Source: CAVQRB01 sp963715055 (GTDB lineage: Bacteria; Pseudomonadota; Alphaproteobacteria; Rhodobacterales; Rhodobacteraceae). From it: DNA of 64,000 nucleotides. The stretch covers positions 413,575 to 477,574 of the forward strand of contig CAVQRB010000006.1 in assembly GCA_963715055.1 (NCBI GenBank), written 5' to 3'. The notes beneath the pieces were generated by a model. It was not told where the DNA came from. It worked only from the letters and a program-made list of their open reading frames with translations, and made no database searches. A program made the translations under genes and the position numbers. Shown piece after piece: positions 26,566-35,722 of this stretch. Position 1 is the stretch's first letter; each line of letters starts with the position of its first letter.

Positions 26566-28314
26566 ATGAAAAGCGGTTTTCTCAAGCGACTGGCGATCGT
26601 TCTGACGTTCCTTGCGGCAGTGGCCGTGCTGTCTGGGGGCTTGTGGCGCTACGCCTATCTGCAAGCACTTGATCAGCTCGCCTTACAGGGTCAAGCCGAT
26701 CTGGCTCTTGCCAGTGACCGCCTTGTCGGTCAGTTGCAGCGCTATCGGCAGATGGCCGTGCTTCTGGCGGATCACCCGGTGGTCGAGGCGCTTGCCGCGG
26801 GTGGCGACGTGCAGGCGGCCACCGACCTTTTTCTGGCTGCTGCTGACAAGACCGCTGCCCTCGACGTCATGTTCCTCGATACCGCAGGCAGACTGATGGC
26901 GGCGGCCCATGCGCCACCCGGTCTCGACCTCAGCGCGACGCCGTACGTCAAGCGGGCAGGCCATGGCGCGCTCGGCTGGGCGCATGGCAGCAGCACGCCG
27001 CTTGAAGGGCGCGCCTTCTACTATGCGGCCCCGAGCTTTGCCGCAGACGGCAAGGTGCGTGGCAGCCTCGTGGTGGCAGCCGACCTTTCCGCCATCGAGG
27101 ACGCCTGGCGCGGTGGGCTCAGGGCGGTTTTCTTCACCGATCCGGCTGGCCGCGTGATCGTGAGCAACCGCTCCGAACTGGTCGACTGGACCCGCTTGCC
27201 GGGCGCGCCGGGCCTCGAGCCGCCTGCAGGACAATCGCCGCCCTTCGACAGTTACGAGACGGGCGGACATGAGGTCTGGCAGCTGGGTTGGGGACCCTAC
27301 TTGCCGCGCAACGCCCTGCACCTGACGCAGGCGCTGCCGGTGATCGGGCTGACCGGCGAGGTGCTCATGGACGTGGCGCCGGCACGACGGCTTGCCTTGC
27401 TTCAGGCGGCGGCGCTTGCGGGGCTCTTTCTCGCTTTCGGCGCTGTGCTGTTTCTGGTGACGGAGCGCCGGCGCACATTGGCGCGGCTCAATACGGAACT
27501 GGAGGATCGCGTCGCCCGCCGCACGGCCGCCCTCTCCGAGATCAATGAGGCCCTGCGGGCGGAGGCCGAGGAGCGCGCGCAGGCGCAGGTGGCCCTCGCC
27601 CGGGCCCAGGCCGATCTCGCCCAGGCCGGCAAGCTGAGTGCACTGGGCAAGATGAGTGCCGGGATCAGCCACGAGCTGAACCAGCCGCTGATGGCGATCC
27701 GGTCCTTTGCCGAGAATGCAGTGCAGTTCATGGAGCGCGGCCAACCGCAGAAGGCCGCGGACAACCTTGCGCGGATATCGGACATGGCCCGTCGCATGGG
27801 GCGGATCATCAAGAACCTGCGGGCCTTTTCCATGCAGCAGAGCGAACCGGTCAAACAGGTCGATCTCGCGGCGGTTCTCGACTCCAGCATCGAGATGATC
27901 GCCGGGCGGGCCGCTGCGATGGAGGTGGCCGTGCACTACGACCCGCCGCCCGGTCCCGTCTGGGTACGCGGCGGCGAGGTGCGTCTCGGGCAGGTCTTTG
28001 CGAACCTGATCACCAATGCGCTCGATGCCATGGCGGACGCGCCCGTGCGGCGCCTGAGCATCGACCTGTCGGCCGGAGACCCCGTCAGGATCGAGGTGCG
28101 CGACACCGGACCGGGCGTCGAGGCGCCCGAGAAGGTCTTCGATCCGTTCTATTCGACCAAGGAAGTGGGGGCCTCCGAAGGCATGGGGCTCGGGCTGTCG
28201 ATCTCCTACGGGATCATCCAGGGTTTCGGCGGTGAGATCCGGGTGCGCAATACCGATGCGGGCGCCTGTTTTACCGTCGAGTTGCGGCCCTGGCAGCAGC
28301 AGGTGGCCGCATGA
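26566..28314 (+). CDS. dctB: C4-dicarboxylate sensor histidine kinase DctB
   Basis: A 582-residue membrane kinase: transmembrane helix about residues 8-30, a periplasmic PDC-type sensor to about residue 280, a second helix about residues 284-304, a coiled-coil linker, HisKA with phospho-accepting His369 in ISHELNQPL, and a HATPase domain with NLITNALDAM, DTGPG and GMGLGLSISYG. It senses dicarboxylates and phosphorylates DctD, encoded next with a 4-nt overlap. The dctPQM transporter genes follow, which supports the assignment. Confidence 0.9.
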   Translation: MKSGFLKRLAIVLTFLAAVAVLSGGLWRYAYLQALDQLALQGQADLALASDRLVGQLQRYRQMAVLLADHPVVEALAAGGDVQAATDLFLAAADKTAALDVMFLDTAGRLMAAAHAPPGLDLSATPYVKRAGHGALGWAHGSSTPLEGRAFYYAAPSFAADGKVRGSLVVAADLSAIEDAWRGGLRAVFFTDPAGRVIVSNRSELVDWTRLPGAPGLEPPAGQSPPFDSYETGGHEVWQLGWGPYLPRNALHLTQALPVIGLTGEVLMDVAPARRLALLQAAALAGLFLAFGAVLFLVTERRRTLARLNTELEDRVARRTAALSEINEALRAEAEERAQAQVALARAQADLAQAGKLSALGKMSAGISHELNQPLMAIRSFAENAVQFMERGQPQKAADNLARISDMARRMGRIIKNLRAFSMQQSEPVKQVDLAAVLDSSIEMIAGRAAAMEVAVHYDPPPGPVWVRGGEVRLGQVFANLITNALDAMADAPVRRLSIDLSAGDPVRIEVRDTGPGVEAPEKVFDPFYSTKEVGASEGMGLGLSISYGIIQGFGGEIRVRNTDAGACFTVELRPWQQQVAA

Positions 28315-29543
28315 GCCGCAAGGTGCTGGTTGTCGATGATGATGCCGCGGTACGTGATGCGCTCTGCCAGACGCTGGAGCTGGCGGATCTGGAACCGCTG
28401 CCGACGGGCTCCTTCGTGGCCGCCAAGGATCACATCACTCAAGAGTTCGACGGTGTGATCCTTTCCGACCTGCGGATGCCGGGGCGGGACGGCTTTCATC
28501 TGCTGGCCTATGCCCGCGACCAGGATCCCGACCTGCCGGTGATCCTGCTGACCGGCGAAGGCGACATTCCCACGGCGATGAAGGCGGTGGAGCAGGGGGC
28601 CTTTGACTTCCTGGAAAAGCCCTGCGCCCCGGCGGATCTGCTGGCGGTGCTGGAGCGCGCTTTGAAAACCCGCGGCCTCGTGCTCGACAACCGGCACCTG
28701 CGCGCGATCATGGCGACGGGCGATCCGGCGGCGCGCCTGATCTTCGGCACCTCTCAACTGGCCGAAGGGCTGCGCGCCCGCGTCCGGCGGGTTGCGCTGA
28801 CCGAGACCGAGGTGCTGGTCACCGGTGCGCCGGGCACCGGTATCTCCAAGGTGGCGGAAGTGATCCATCTGTGCTCCGCACGCTCCAAGGCGCCGTTTCT
28901 CAAGCGCGCCGCAGCCAGCCTTCAGGGAGCGTCCTTGCAGGATGCACTTGACGCTGCGCGGACCGGAAGCCTTTTCATCGACGAGATCACCCGGATGCCG
29001 GCGCAGGCACAGATCAGCCTCATGGAAGCGATGGAGGCCGGCGGGCAGACGCGGATCATCGCCGGCTCCAACCGGGACCTTCAGGCAAGTGTCGCCGATG
29101 GAAGCTTGAATTCGGAACTGTTTTACCGGCTCGAAGTGACGCCTGTTCGCATCCCCTCGCTGGCCGAGCGGCCTGAAGACATTCCGGTGCTGTTCCAGCA
29201 TTATGTCGAACAGGCCTGCGAACAGGCAGGCCTCATTGCACCCGACATCACGGCCCAGGTGATTGCGGGGTTGATGGCGCGCGACTGGCATGGCAACGCC
29301 CGCGCATTGATGACCGAAGCCATGCGTTTTGCCTTGCGGCTCGACGAGGAACCGGTGTCCAACGAAACGCTTGGCCTCGTCGAACAGATGGCGCAGGTCG
29401 AGCAAAGCCTGCTCGAACAGGCGCTGCGCCGGTCGGGAGGTCGCGCGATCGTGGCCGCCGAGGCGCTCAAGCTCCCACGCAAGACCTTTTACGACAAGCT
29501 GGCGAGATATGGGATTCGCGCGGAGGATTTTCGGAAGAGTTGA
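28311..29543 (+). CDS. dctD: DctD-type response regulator with degenerate AAA+ domain
   Basis: A 410-residue protein: receiver domain (VLVVDDDAAVRDAL, phospho-acceptor Asp in LSDLRMPG, Lys in FLEKPCAP), a central NtrC-like domain and a C-terminal Fis-type helix-turn-helix (GRAIVAAEALKLPRKTFYDK). The central domain is degenerate. The Walker A appears as GAPGTGISK, with the catalytic Lys displaced, and the GAFTGA loop needed to engage sigma-54 is absent; GSLFIDEI remains of Walker B. It therefore probably activates transcription with sigma-70-type polymerase. It is translationally coupled to dctB. Confidence 0.88.
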   Translation: MSRKVLVVDDDAAVRDALCQTLELADLEPLPTGSFVAAKDHITQEFDGVILSDLRMPGRDGFHLLAYARDQDPDLPVILLTGEGDIPTAMKAVEQGAFDFLEKPCAPADLLAVLERALKTRGLVLDNRHLRAIMATGDPAARLIFGTSQLAEGLRARVRRVALTETEVLVTGAPGTGISKVAEVIHLCSARSKAPFLKRAAASLQGASLQDALDAARTGSLFIDEITRMPAQAQISLMEAMEAGGQTRIIAGSNRDLQASVADGSLNSELFYRLEVTPVRIPSLAERPEDIPVLFQHYVEQACEQAGLIAPDITAQVIAGLMARDWHGNARALMTEAMRFALRLDEEPVSNETLGLVEQMAQVEQSLLEQALRRSGGRAIVAAEALKLPRKTFYDKLARYGIRAEDFRKS

Positions 29544-29787
29544 TGTGCGGTTTTTCGCACATTGATTCAGGTAGCTGCGCGAGCAACCGCACGGCAGAGT
29601 TTGCCTCGACCTGTCAAGGAACATTAATTAACTCGTACAAATTATTGGTTTTATGAACTATACTTGATTTTTGAGGATATCGGAAACGCGGGCTTGCCCG
29701 AAGGCGAACTTACCTGTCTAAATACGACCAGCGCATCCCGAGAGATGCCACACCGAGTATCATTCGAAAAGTTTCTGGGAGGAAACC
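29544..29787. other. Regulatory interval upstream of dctPQM
   Basis: A 244-bp AT-richer interval with no gene. It must carry the dctP promoter and DctD sites; I see no clear sigma-54 element (GG..GC spaced by 10), which fits the degenerate DctD. Confidence 0.4.
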
Positions 29788-30789
29788 ATGAAAAATCTGA
29801 CCGCCGCCCTGACGGCCCTGACCCTGACTGTCAGCGCCTCCGCCGTGTCTGCCGCTTGTGATGATGGCGAGATCGTCATCAAGTTCAGCCATGTGACCAA
29901 CACCGACAAGCACCCGAAAGGAATTGCTGCGGCCATGCTGCAATCGCGGGTGAACGAGGAAATGAACGGCACCGCCTGCATGGAGGTCTTTCCGAACTCG
30001 ACGCTCTATACCGATGAGCAGGCGATTGAAGCGATCCTGACCGGGGACATCCAACTCGCCGCGCCTTCACTGTCGTTGTTCGAGAGCTTTACCAAGCAGT
30101 ATCGCCTGTTCGACCTGCCATTCATGTTCAAAAACATTGCCGCGGTTGACGAGTTCCAGACTTCTGAAGCCGGCGAAGCGATGAAAAGCGTGATGGCCAA
30201 ACGTGGACTTCAGGGTCTGCAGTTCTGGCACAATGGGATGAAACAGATCTCGGCCAGCAAGCCCTTGAACTTCCCGGGCGATGCCGCGGGCCTCAAGTTC
30301 CGCGTACAGCCCTCTGACGTGCTGGTGGCACAGATGGAGGCGCTCGATGCCTCTCCGCAGCCGATGGCATTCGCCGAAGTCTACGGCGCCTTGCAGACCG
30401 GTGTTGTGGACGGTCAGGAAAACACATGGTCCAACATCTACGGGCAGAAGTTCTTCGAAGTGCAGGACGGCATCACCGAAACCAACCATGGGATCATCGA
30501 CTATCTGGTCGTGGCCTCGGTCGATTGGCTTGACGGGCTTGACGCCGGCGTTCGGGACCAGTTCCTGCAGATCCTCGAAGAAGTGACTCTCGATCGCAAC
30601 GCGGACTCCACCAAGGTCAATGAAGAAGCCAAGCAGGCAATTCTGGCGGCCGGTGGCGTGGTGCGCGAACTGACGCCTGAACAACGCGCGGAATGGGTCG
30701 CGGCAATGAAGCCGGTGTGGGCGCAGTTCGAGGCCGACGTGGGTGCCGACAACATAGCGGCCGCACAGGCAATCAACGAAAAGCATTGA
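29788..30789 (+). CDS. dctP: TRAP C4-dicarboxylate-binding periplasmic protein DctP
   Basis: A 333-residue solute-binding protein with a Sec signal peptide (MKNLTAALTALTLTVSASAV, cleaved around residue 22) and the conserved substrate-binding Arg at about residue 172 in GLKFRVQPSD. Other family features are FAEVYGALQTGVVDGQENT. It captures succinate, malate or fumarate in the periplasm and delivers them to DctQM. The start follows GGGAGGAAACC. It heads the dctPQM operon, 244 bp downstream of dctD. Substrate is inferred from family and DctBD linkage. Confidence 0.93.
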   Translation: MKNLTAALTALTLTVSASAVSAACDDGEIVIKFSHVTNTDKHPKGIAAAMLQSRVNEEMNGTACMEVFPNSTLYTDEQAIEAILTGDIQLAAPSLSLFESFTKQYRLFDLPFMFKNIAAVDEFQTSEAGEAMKSVMAKRGLQGLQFWHNGMKQISASKPLNFPGDAAGLKFRVQPSDVLVAQMEALDASPQPMAFAEVYGALQTGVVDGQENTWSNIYGQKFFEVQDGITETNHGIIDYLVVASVDWLDGLDAGVRDQFLQILEEVTLDRNADSTKVNEEAKQAILAAGGVVRELTPEQRAEWVAAMKPVWAQFEADVGADNIAAAQAINEKH

Positions 30790-30872
30790 AATCGGTGATT
30801 TCGACGGGTTGGCGCGGTCGAGTTCCGCGCCAACCGGCGTCTTGACGCTGTCACATCGGGAAGGGACGCAGA

Positions 30873-31556
30873 ATGGCAACGCATCCGGAAGAAGGCGAGA
30901 GTCTCTTGGGCATGTTCACGGACAGGCTCGAGGAAAACGCCATTGCGCTGATCCTGGGGTTGATGGTCGCATTGAGTTTCGTGAACGTCGTCCGTCGGTA
31001 CCTCTTCAACGCGAGCCTGATCTGGAGTCTCGAAGTCGTTCTGATGCTTTTTGCATGGTTGGTCATTCTCGGCATCAGCTACGGCATCAAGAAGACCACC
31101 CATCTTGGGGTCGACGCCATCACGAACCTTGTGCAACCCGGCCCCAAGCGCGTGATGGCGATCATCGCCTCGGCCATCTGTGTCGTCTACGCTGTCTTGC
31201 TGATGAAAGGGGCCTATGACTACTGGGCGCCCTTCGCCGGTCTCGATGTGACCTCCGGGCGCTGGTTCCCGACCGGTTTCACCGAGACCCGCTCGCGCGC
31301 CTTCATGGAGACCGACCAGGTGCCCTTCCCGGCGTTTCTGGGCTTTCTTCCCGATCTGATAAACGACGGCGACCGTTATGAAAAACTGCCCGATGTGGTG
31401 CCCTATGCCATGTTGCCCTTCGGCTGTGCACTGATCCTCTTGCGCTTCGTCCAGGCCTTCATCCGCATTCTGCGAGGCTTGCAGGACACCATGATCGTGA
31501 GTCACGAAGCCGAAGAAGACGTGGCAGCACTTTCAAGCCGGTCCAAGGAGCGCTGA
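30873..31556 (+). CDS. dctQ: TRAP transporter small membrane subunit DctQ
   Basis: A 227-residue, four-helix membrane protein (first helix IALILGLMVALSFVNVVRRY; family motif NASLIWSLEVVLMLFAWLV). It is longer than typical DctQ proteins because of an insertion of about 50 residues before the last helix (GRWFPTGFTETRSRAF..). It pairs with DctM to form the sodium-coupled permease. The start follows GGGAAGGGACG. The dctM start lies 3 nt after its stop. Confidence 0.92.
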   Translation: MATHPEEGESLLGMFTDRLEENAIALILGLMVALSFVNVVRRYLFNASLIWSLEVVLMLFAWLVILGISYGIKKTTHLGVDAITNLVQPGPKRVMAIIASAICVVYAVLLMKGAYDYWAPFAGLDVTSGRWFPTGFTETRSRAFMETDQVPFPAFLGFLPDLINDGDRYEKLPDVVPYAMLPFGCALILLRFVQAFIRILRGLQDTMIVSHEAEEDVAALSSRSKER

Positions 31557-31559
31557 GAC

Positions 31560-32954
31560 ATGGAAACCCTCCTTCTGTTTGTCATGATCCTCGCCTTCCT
31601 GTTCATCGGCGTCCCGATTGCCGTCGCACTGGGGTTCAGCTCGATGCTGTTCCTGCTTCTGTTCAGCGACACGTCACTGGGCGCCATTGCTGCCAGTTTC
31701 TATCAGGCGATGGCGGGGCACTACACGCTGCTTGCGATCCCGTTTTTCATTCTGGCGTCGAGCTTCATGTCAACTGGCGGCGTGGCCGCCCGGATCATCC
31801 GGTTCTCGATTGCCTGTGTCGGGCATCTGCGCGGCGGTCTGGCAATCGCGGGCGTGCTGGCCTGCATGATCTTCGCTGCCCTGTCCGGATCGTCGCCCGC
31901 GACCGTTGTCGCCATCGGCTCGATCGTGATCGCGGCGATGGTCAAGGTCGGCTACACAAAGGATTTCGCCGCCGGGGTCATCTGCAACGCCGGTACGCTG
32001 GGCATTCTGATCCCGCCGTCGATCGTCATGGTGGTCTATGCCTCGGCGACGGACGTGTCTGTCGGGCGAATGTTTCTGGCCGGGGTCATCCCCGGTCTCA
32101 TGGCGGGCACAATGTTGATGGTGACGATCTACGTCATGGCACGGTTGCGCAACCTGCCCAAAGGCGAATGGCAGGGATGGGGGGAGGTCGCCGAGAGCTT
32201 TGCCGATGCCTTCTGGGGGCTGATGCTGATCGCGATCATCATGGTCGGCATCTACGGCATTCCGGGCGTGACCGGCGCGATCTTCACGCCGACCGAGGCT
32301 GCGGCAGTCGCTTCCGTCTACGCGTTCTTTGTCGCCACGTTCGTTTATCGCGACATGGGGCCGCTCAAGACTCCTGACGGAATGAGAAACCTGACCCTGC
32401 TCGACAAGCCCGTGGCTGTGGTGACGGCCTTCTTCCATCGCGACACGCGCAAGACGCTTTTCGAAGCGGGCAAGCTCACGGTCATGCTGATGTTCATCAT
32501 CGCCAATGCGCTGATCCTCAAACACGTTCTGACCGATGAGCAGATCCCGCAGCATATAGCAAACGCGATGCTGGAGGCGGGACTGGGACCTGTGATGTTC
32601 CTGATCATCGTCAACGTGATCCTTTTGATCGGCGGTCAGTTCATGGAACCTTCGGGTCTGATCGTGATCGTGGCGCCGCTGGTGTTTCCGATCGCCATCG
32701 AACTGGGGATCGACCCGATACACCTCGGCATCATCATGGTGGTGAACATGGAAATCGGAATGATCACGCCGCCGGTGGGGTTGAACCTCTTCGTCACCTC
32801 CGGCGTGGCCAACATGCCGATGATGGCAGTGGTTGTGGCGGCACTGCCGTTCCTTGCCGTGCTTTTCGTCTTCCTGCTCCTGATCACCTATATTCCGATC
32901 ATCAGCACCTGGTTGCCGACGCTGATCATGGGACCGGAGATCATCATCAAGTGA
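31560..32954 (+). CDS. dctM: TRAP transporter large membrane subunit DctM
   Basis: A 464-residue transporter subunit with about 12 hydrophobic helices. Family motifs include SGSSPATVVAIGSI and NAGTLGILIPPSIVMVVY early in the protein, and MEIGMITPPVGLNLFV near the end. It carries the transport path for C4-dicarboxylates with sodium. It closes the dctPQM operon. It is convergent with tpiA, about 50 bp away, and no clear hairpin terminator separates them. Confidence 0.94.
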   Translation: METLLLFVMILAFLFIGVPIAVALGFSSMLFLLLFSDTSLGAIAASFYQAMAGHYTLLAIPFFILASSFMSTGGVAARIIRFSIACVGHLRGGLAIAGVLACMIFAALSGSSPATVVAIGSIVIAAMVKVGYTKDFAAGVICNAGTLGILIPPSIVMVVYASATDVSVGRMFLAGVIPGLMAGTMLMVTIYVMARLRNLPKGEWQGWGEVAESFADAFWGLMLIAIIMVGIYGIPGVTGAIFTPTEAAAVASVYAFFVATFVYRDMGPLKTPDGMRNLTLLDKPVAVVTAFFHRDTRKTLFEAGKLTVMLMFIIANALILKHVLTDEQIPQHIANAMLEAGLGPVMFLIIVNVILLIGGQFMEPSGLIVIVAPLVFPIAIELGIDPIHLGIIMVVNMEIGMITPPVGLNLFVTSGVANMPMMAVVVAALPFLAVLFVFLLLITYIPIISTWLPTLIMGPEIIIK

Positions 32955-33006
32955 CCGCGCGTCGGGTTCGTCCTGTCAAGGGCGGGCCCGGTGTCGGCCT
33001 TCCCTG

Positions 33007-33753
33007 TCATGATGCATCGAGCGCCGCGATGATCGGTGAGAAATCTTCGGCTTTGAGGCTCGCGCCGCCGACAAGCGCGCCATCCACATCCGCGATGGCA
33101 AAGATGCCGGCTGCGTTCTCCGGCTTGACCGAACCGCCATAGAGCAGACGAATGCCCTTGCCAGTGTCGCCGAACCGTCCAACCAGTTCGGCGCGCAAGC
33201 TCGCATGCACCTCCGCGATTTGCTCCAGTGTCGGAATTTTGCCGGTACCGATGGCCCAGATCGGTTCATAGGCCACCACCAGTGTCGCGCCGGTGCTGCC
33301 GTCTGGAACGGAGCCTGCAAGCTGCGCCTTGATGACGCCCAGGGCCTCTCCCGCCTCGCGCTGCTCGAGGCTCTCGCCAATGCAGACGATGGCTGTAAGC
33401 CCCGCCGCGATCGCCGCCTCGGCCTTGGCGCGTACCTGCGCATCGCTCTCGCCATGCGCCTCGCGCCGTTCCGAATGGCCGACGATGACATAGCGCGCGC
33501 CGGTTTCCGCGATCAGGCCCGCGGCGATATCGCCGGTATGCGCGCCCTTGGCCGCGGTATGGCAATCCTGCGCGCCGACCTGCACTGGCCCGCTGCCGCA
33601 GATCTTCGCCGCCGGGAAGAGCAGCGGGTGCGGTGGGCAAATCACGATGTCGCAGGTGCTGACCCGATGCGCCGCCGCCAGCGTCTCCAGCATGTCGAGG
33701 CTTGCCCGAGATCCGTTCATCTTCCAGTTGCCCGCCGCCAGTTTCCGCCGCAT
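33007..33753 (-). CDS. tpiA: Triosephosphate isomerase
   Basis: Interconverts dihydroxyacetone phosphate and glyceraldehyde 3-phosphate. The 248-residue product has the catalytic Lys in AGNWKMNG, His in VGHSERR, Glu in VAYEPIWAIGTG and the phosphate-binding YGGSVKPEN motif. The start at 33753 is preferred over the Met two codons earlier (33759) because AGGAG lies 6 nt before it and would abut the earlier one. A much longer open frame to 33978 is not homologous. Confidence 0.96.
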   Translation of the reverse strand: MRRKLAAGNWKMNGSRASLDMLETLAAAHRVSTCDIVICPPHPLLFPAAKICGSGPVQVGAQDCHTAAKGAHTGDIAAGLIAETGARYVIVGHSERREAHGESDAQVRAKAEAAIAAGLTAIVCIGESLEQREAGEALGVIKAQLAGSVPDGSTGATLVVAYEPIWAIGTGKIPTLEQIAEVHASLRAELVGRFGDTGKGIRLLYGGSVKPENAAGIFAIADVDGALVGGASLKAEDFSPIIAALDAS

Positions 33754-33871
33754 GCTCATCTCCTGTGACCTGTTTGAGCCTTGGTAACAGGCGCGGGCGG
33801 GGGCAGCAATCCGCGCGACGCTTGCAGGGGCACGCGGGCTGTGGCAGGGCGGAAAGGCGAAGGAGAACCAC

Positions 33872-34774
33872 ATGATCCCCAGACTGGATGCCGCGAAGCT
33901 CGCCTCAGAAGATCCCGCGACGCTGGCCGCGATGCATGAAGCCGCCACGAAAGTGGGTTTCGCCACGGTGTTCAACACGGCCCTGACACCGGCGCGGATG
34001 AAGAAGGTGATCGCGACCTATCGCGCGTTCTTTCACCTGCCGGAGGCCGAGAAGGCGCGCATCGACATGGCGCAGACCGGATCCAACCGGGGCTGGGGCA
34101 GGGCGGGCTCCGAGCAGGTCGATCCCGATGCCAACCCCGACTACAAGCAGTTCTTCGACAGCGGTTTCACCTTGCCGCCGGACGATCCGCGTGCGGATCT
34201 CCCGGTCTATGCCCCGAACCAGTGGCCCGAGGTTCCGGAGGATTTTCGCAAGGAGATCGAAACCTATTACGATGAGGCCCGTGCCGTGGCGCTCGATATC
34301 CTGCGGGGCGTGGCCCGGGCCATTGGTGCTCCGGCCGACTATTTCGACAGGGCCTTCGATGCGCCCATGGCGCTCTTGCGCGGCAACTTCTATCCCGAGC
34401 GGCCCGCGTGGGCGACAGACCGCGACTTCGGGATCGCGACGCATACGGACTACGGCTGCCTGACCTTGCTCGCCACGGACGGCACGCCCGGTCTGGAGGT
34501 GCGCAAACGCGGTGGCGGCTGGATCCCGGTGACGGCGCAACCGGGCGAATTCGTGATCAATTTCGGAGAGATGATGGAGATCTGGACAGACGGTCTCGTG
34601 CGCGCAACGCCTCACCGCGTGATCGGCGGCGACGCAGAGCGCATTTCGGTACCGCTCTTTTTCAATCCGTCATGGGAGACGAATGTGGCGCCGATGGGCT
34701 CGGACAGGACAATTCACGCAGGCGAGCATCTGTCGCGACGCTTCAACGAAACCTATGTGCATCTGAAAAAGTGA
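33872..34774 (+). CDS. 2-oxoglutarate/Fe(II)-dependent oxygenase, isopenicillin N synthase family
   Basis: A 300-residue protein with the double-stranded beta-helix iron site HxD..H (His and Asp in THTDYGCLTLL, His in RATPHRV) and the cosubstrate Arg in RISVPLFF. The N-terminal non-haem dioxygenase domain is present (ATKVGFATVFNTAL..). Relatives oxidise diverse small molecules, and the substrate cannot be told from sequence. The start follows GAAGGAGAACC. It is divergent from tpiA and convergent with the sufA-like gene. Confidence 0.9.
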   Translation: MIPRLDAAKLASEDPATLAAMHEAATKVGFATVFNTALTPARMKKVIATYRAFFHLPEAEKARIDMAQTGSNRGWGRAGSEQVDPDANPDYKQFFDSGFTLPPDDPRADLPVYAPNQWPEVPEDFRKEIETYYDEARAVALDILRGVARAIGAPADYFDRAFDAPMALLRGNFYPERPAWATDRDFGIATHTDYGCLTLLATDGTPGLEVRKRGGGWIPVTAQPGEFVINFGEMMEIWTDGLVRATPHRVIGGDAERISVPLFFNPSWETNVAPMGSDRTIHAGEHLSRRFNETYVHLKK

Positions 34775-34780
34775 CCGGCC

Positions 34781-35125
34781 TCAGCCGAACTTGATCGACT
34801 CGCCGCAGCCGCAGGCTTCGGTCACATTCGGATTGCGAAACTTGAAGCCGCTTTCCAGCAGCGAGGTTTCATAGTCGATTTCCGTGCCGAAGAGGAACAT
34901 CTGTGCCATCGGCGCGATCAGGACCCGCGCGCCATCCTGTTCCACGACTTCGTCATTGGGGTCGGCGTTCGTCACGTATTCCATGGTATATTCCATGCCC
35001 GCGCAGCCGCCTTTCTTGATGCCGATCCGCAGGCCCGCGTGACCGGCCGAATGCATCAGCTTCGACACCTGTGCGGCCGCCTTCGGGGTCAGCGTGACGG
35101 CCTGTTTTCCGGGAATGCCAAACAT
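34781..35125 (-). CDS. sufA: A-type iron-sulfur carrier (SufA/IscA/HesB family)
   Basis: A 114-residue A-type carrier with the three cluster-ligand cysteines, in KKGGCAGMEY and the C-terminal ACGCGES. It receives clusters from the Suf scaffold and passes them to target proteins. In this window it is separated from the main isc-suf operon by about 20 kb and instead lies with a SufT-like gene (35723-36085). The name sufA reflects that linkage; iscA or erpA function is possible. Confidence 0.9.
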   Translation of the reverse strand: MFGIPGKQAVTLTPKAAAQVSKLMHSAGHAGLRIGIKKGGCAGMEYTMEYVTNADPNDEVVEQDGARVLIAPMAQMFLFGTEIDYETSLLESGFKFRNPNVTEACGCGESIKFG

Positions 35126-35148
35126 CGCGGGTCTCCTTCGAAACCAAT

Positions 35149-35715
35149 TTAGTCAGTCTTTCGGCGTCCGACAAGCGGGCGCGCGGGATTTCCTGCAACC
35201 GTGACCCCTGCCGCGACATCTCTGGTGACGACGGCGCCGGCACCGATGATGGCATCATCCGCGATGGTCACGCCGGGCAGGATCAGCGCACCGCCACCGA
35301 TCCAGACATTGCGTCCAATGCTGACGGGCTTGCCGAATTCAAGGCCGGCATCGCGTGCGGCGGCGTCGCGCGGGTGATCTGCGGTCAGGATCTGCACCAT
35401 GGGTCCGATCTGCGCCCTGTCGCCGATGCGGATCGCGCAGACGTCGAGCAGCACGCAGCCGTAGTTGAAAAACACGTCATCGCCGAGAAAGATATTGTAG
35501 CCGTAGTCCACATGGAAAGGCGTGCGCAGCGCGCAGCCTGTGCCGATGGCTCCGAGCCAGTCCGCAAGGAGCGGCGCGCGTTCCGCTGTCTCGCCCACGA
35601 TGGTCGCGTTGTAGCGGCGTTGCAGGCTCTGCGATCTCGCCCTGTCGGACACCAGTTCAACGTCGCCAGGACGGTAAAACTCCCCGGCGATCATCTTCTG
35701 TTTCTCGCTCGGCAT
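35149..35715 (-). CDS. Maltose/galactoside O-acetyltransferase family protein (hexapeptide)
   Basis: A 188-residue left-handed beta-helix acetyltransferase of the Maa/LacA/NodL group. The N-terminal Mac domain begins SEKQKMIAGEFYRPGDVEL; then come hexapeptide repeats including GDDVFFNYGCVLLDVCAIRIG and the catalytic His in TADHPRD. The C-terminus GNPARPLVGRRK is typical. It uses acetyl-CoA to acetylate sugars, acceptor unknown. It lies between the sufT-like and sufA-like genes on the same strand, 7 and 23 nt away, so it is probably co-transcribed with them. Confidence 0.9.
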   Translation of the reverse strand: MPSEKQKMIAGEFYRPGDVELVSDRARSQSLQRRYNATIVGETAERAPLLADWLGAIGTGCALRTPFHVDYGYNIFLGDDVFFNYGCVLLDVCAIRIGDRAQIGPMVQILTADHPRDAAARDAGLEFGKPVSIGRNVWIGGGALILPGVTIADDAIIGAGAVVTRDVAAGVTVAGNPARPLVGRRKTD

Positions 35716-35722
35716 TGAGGGT

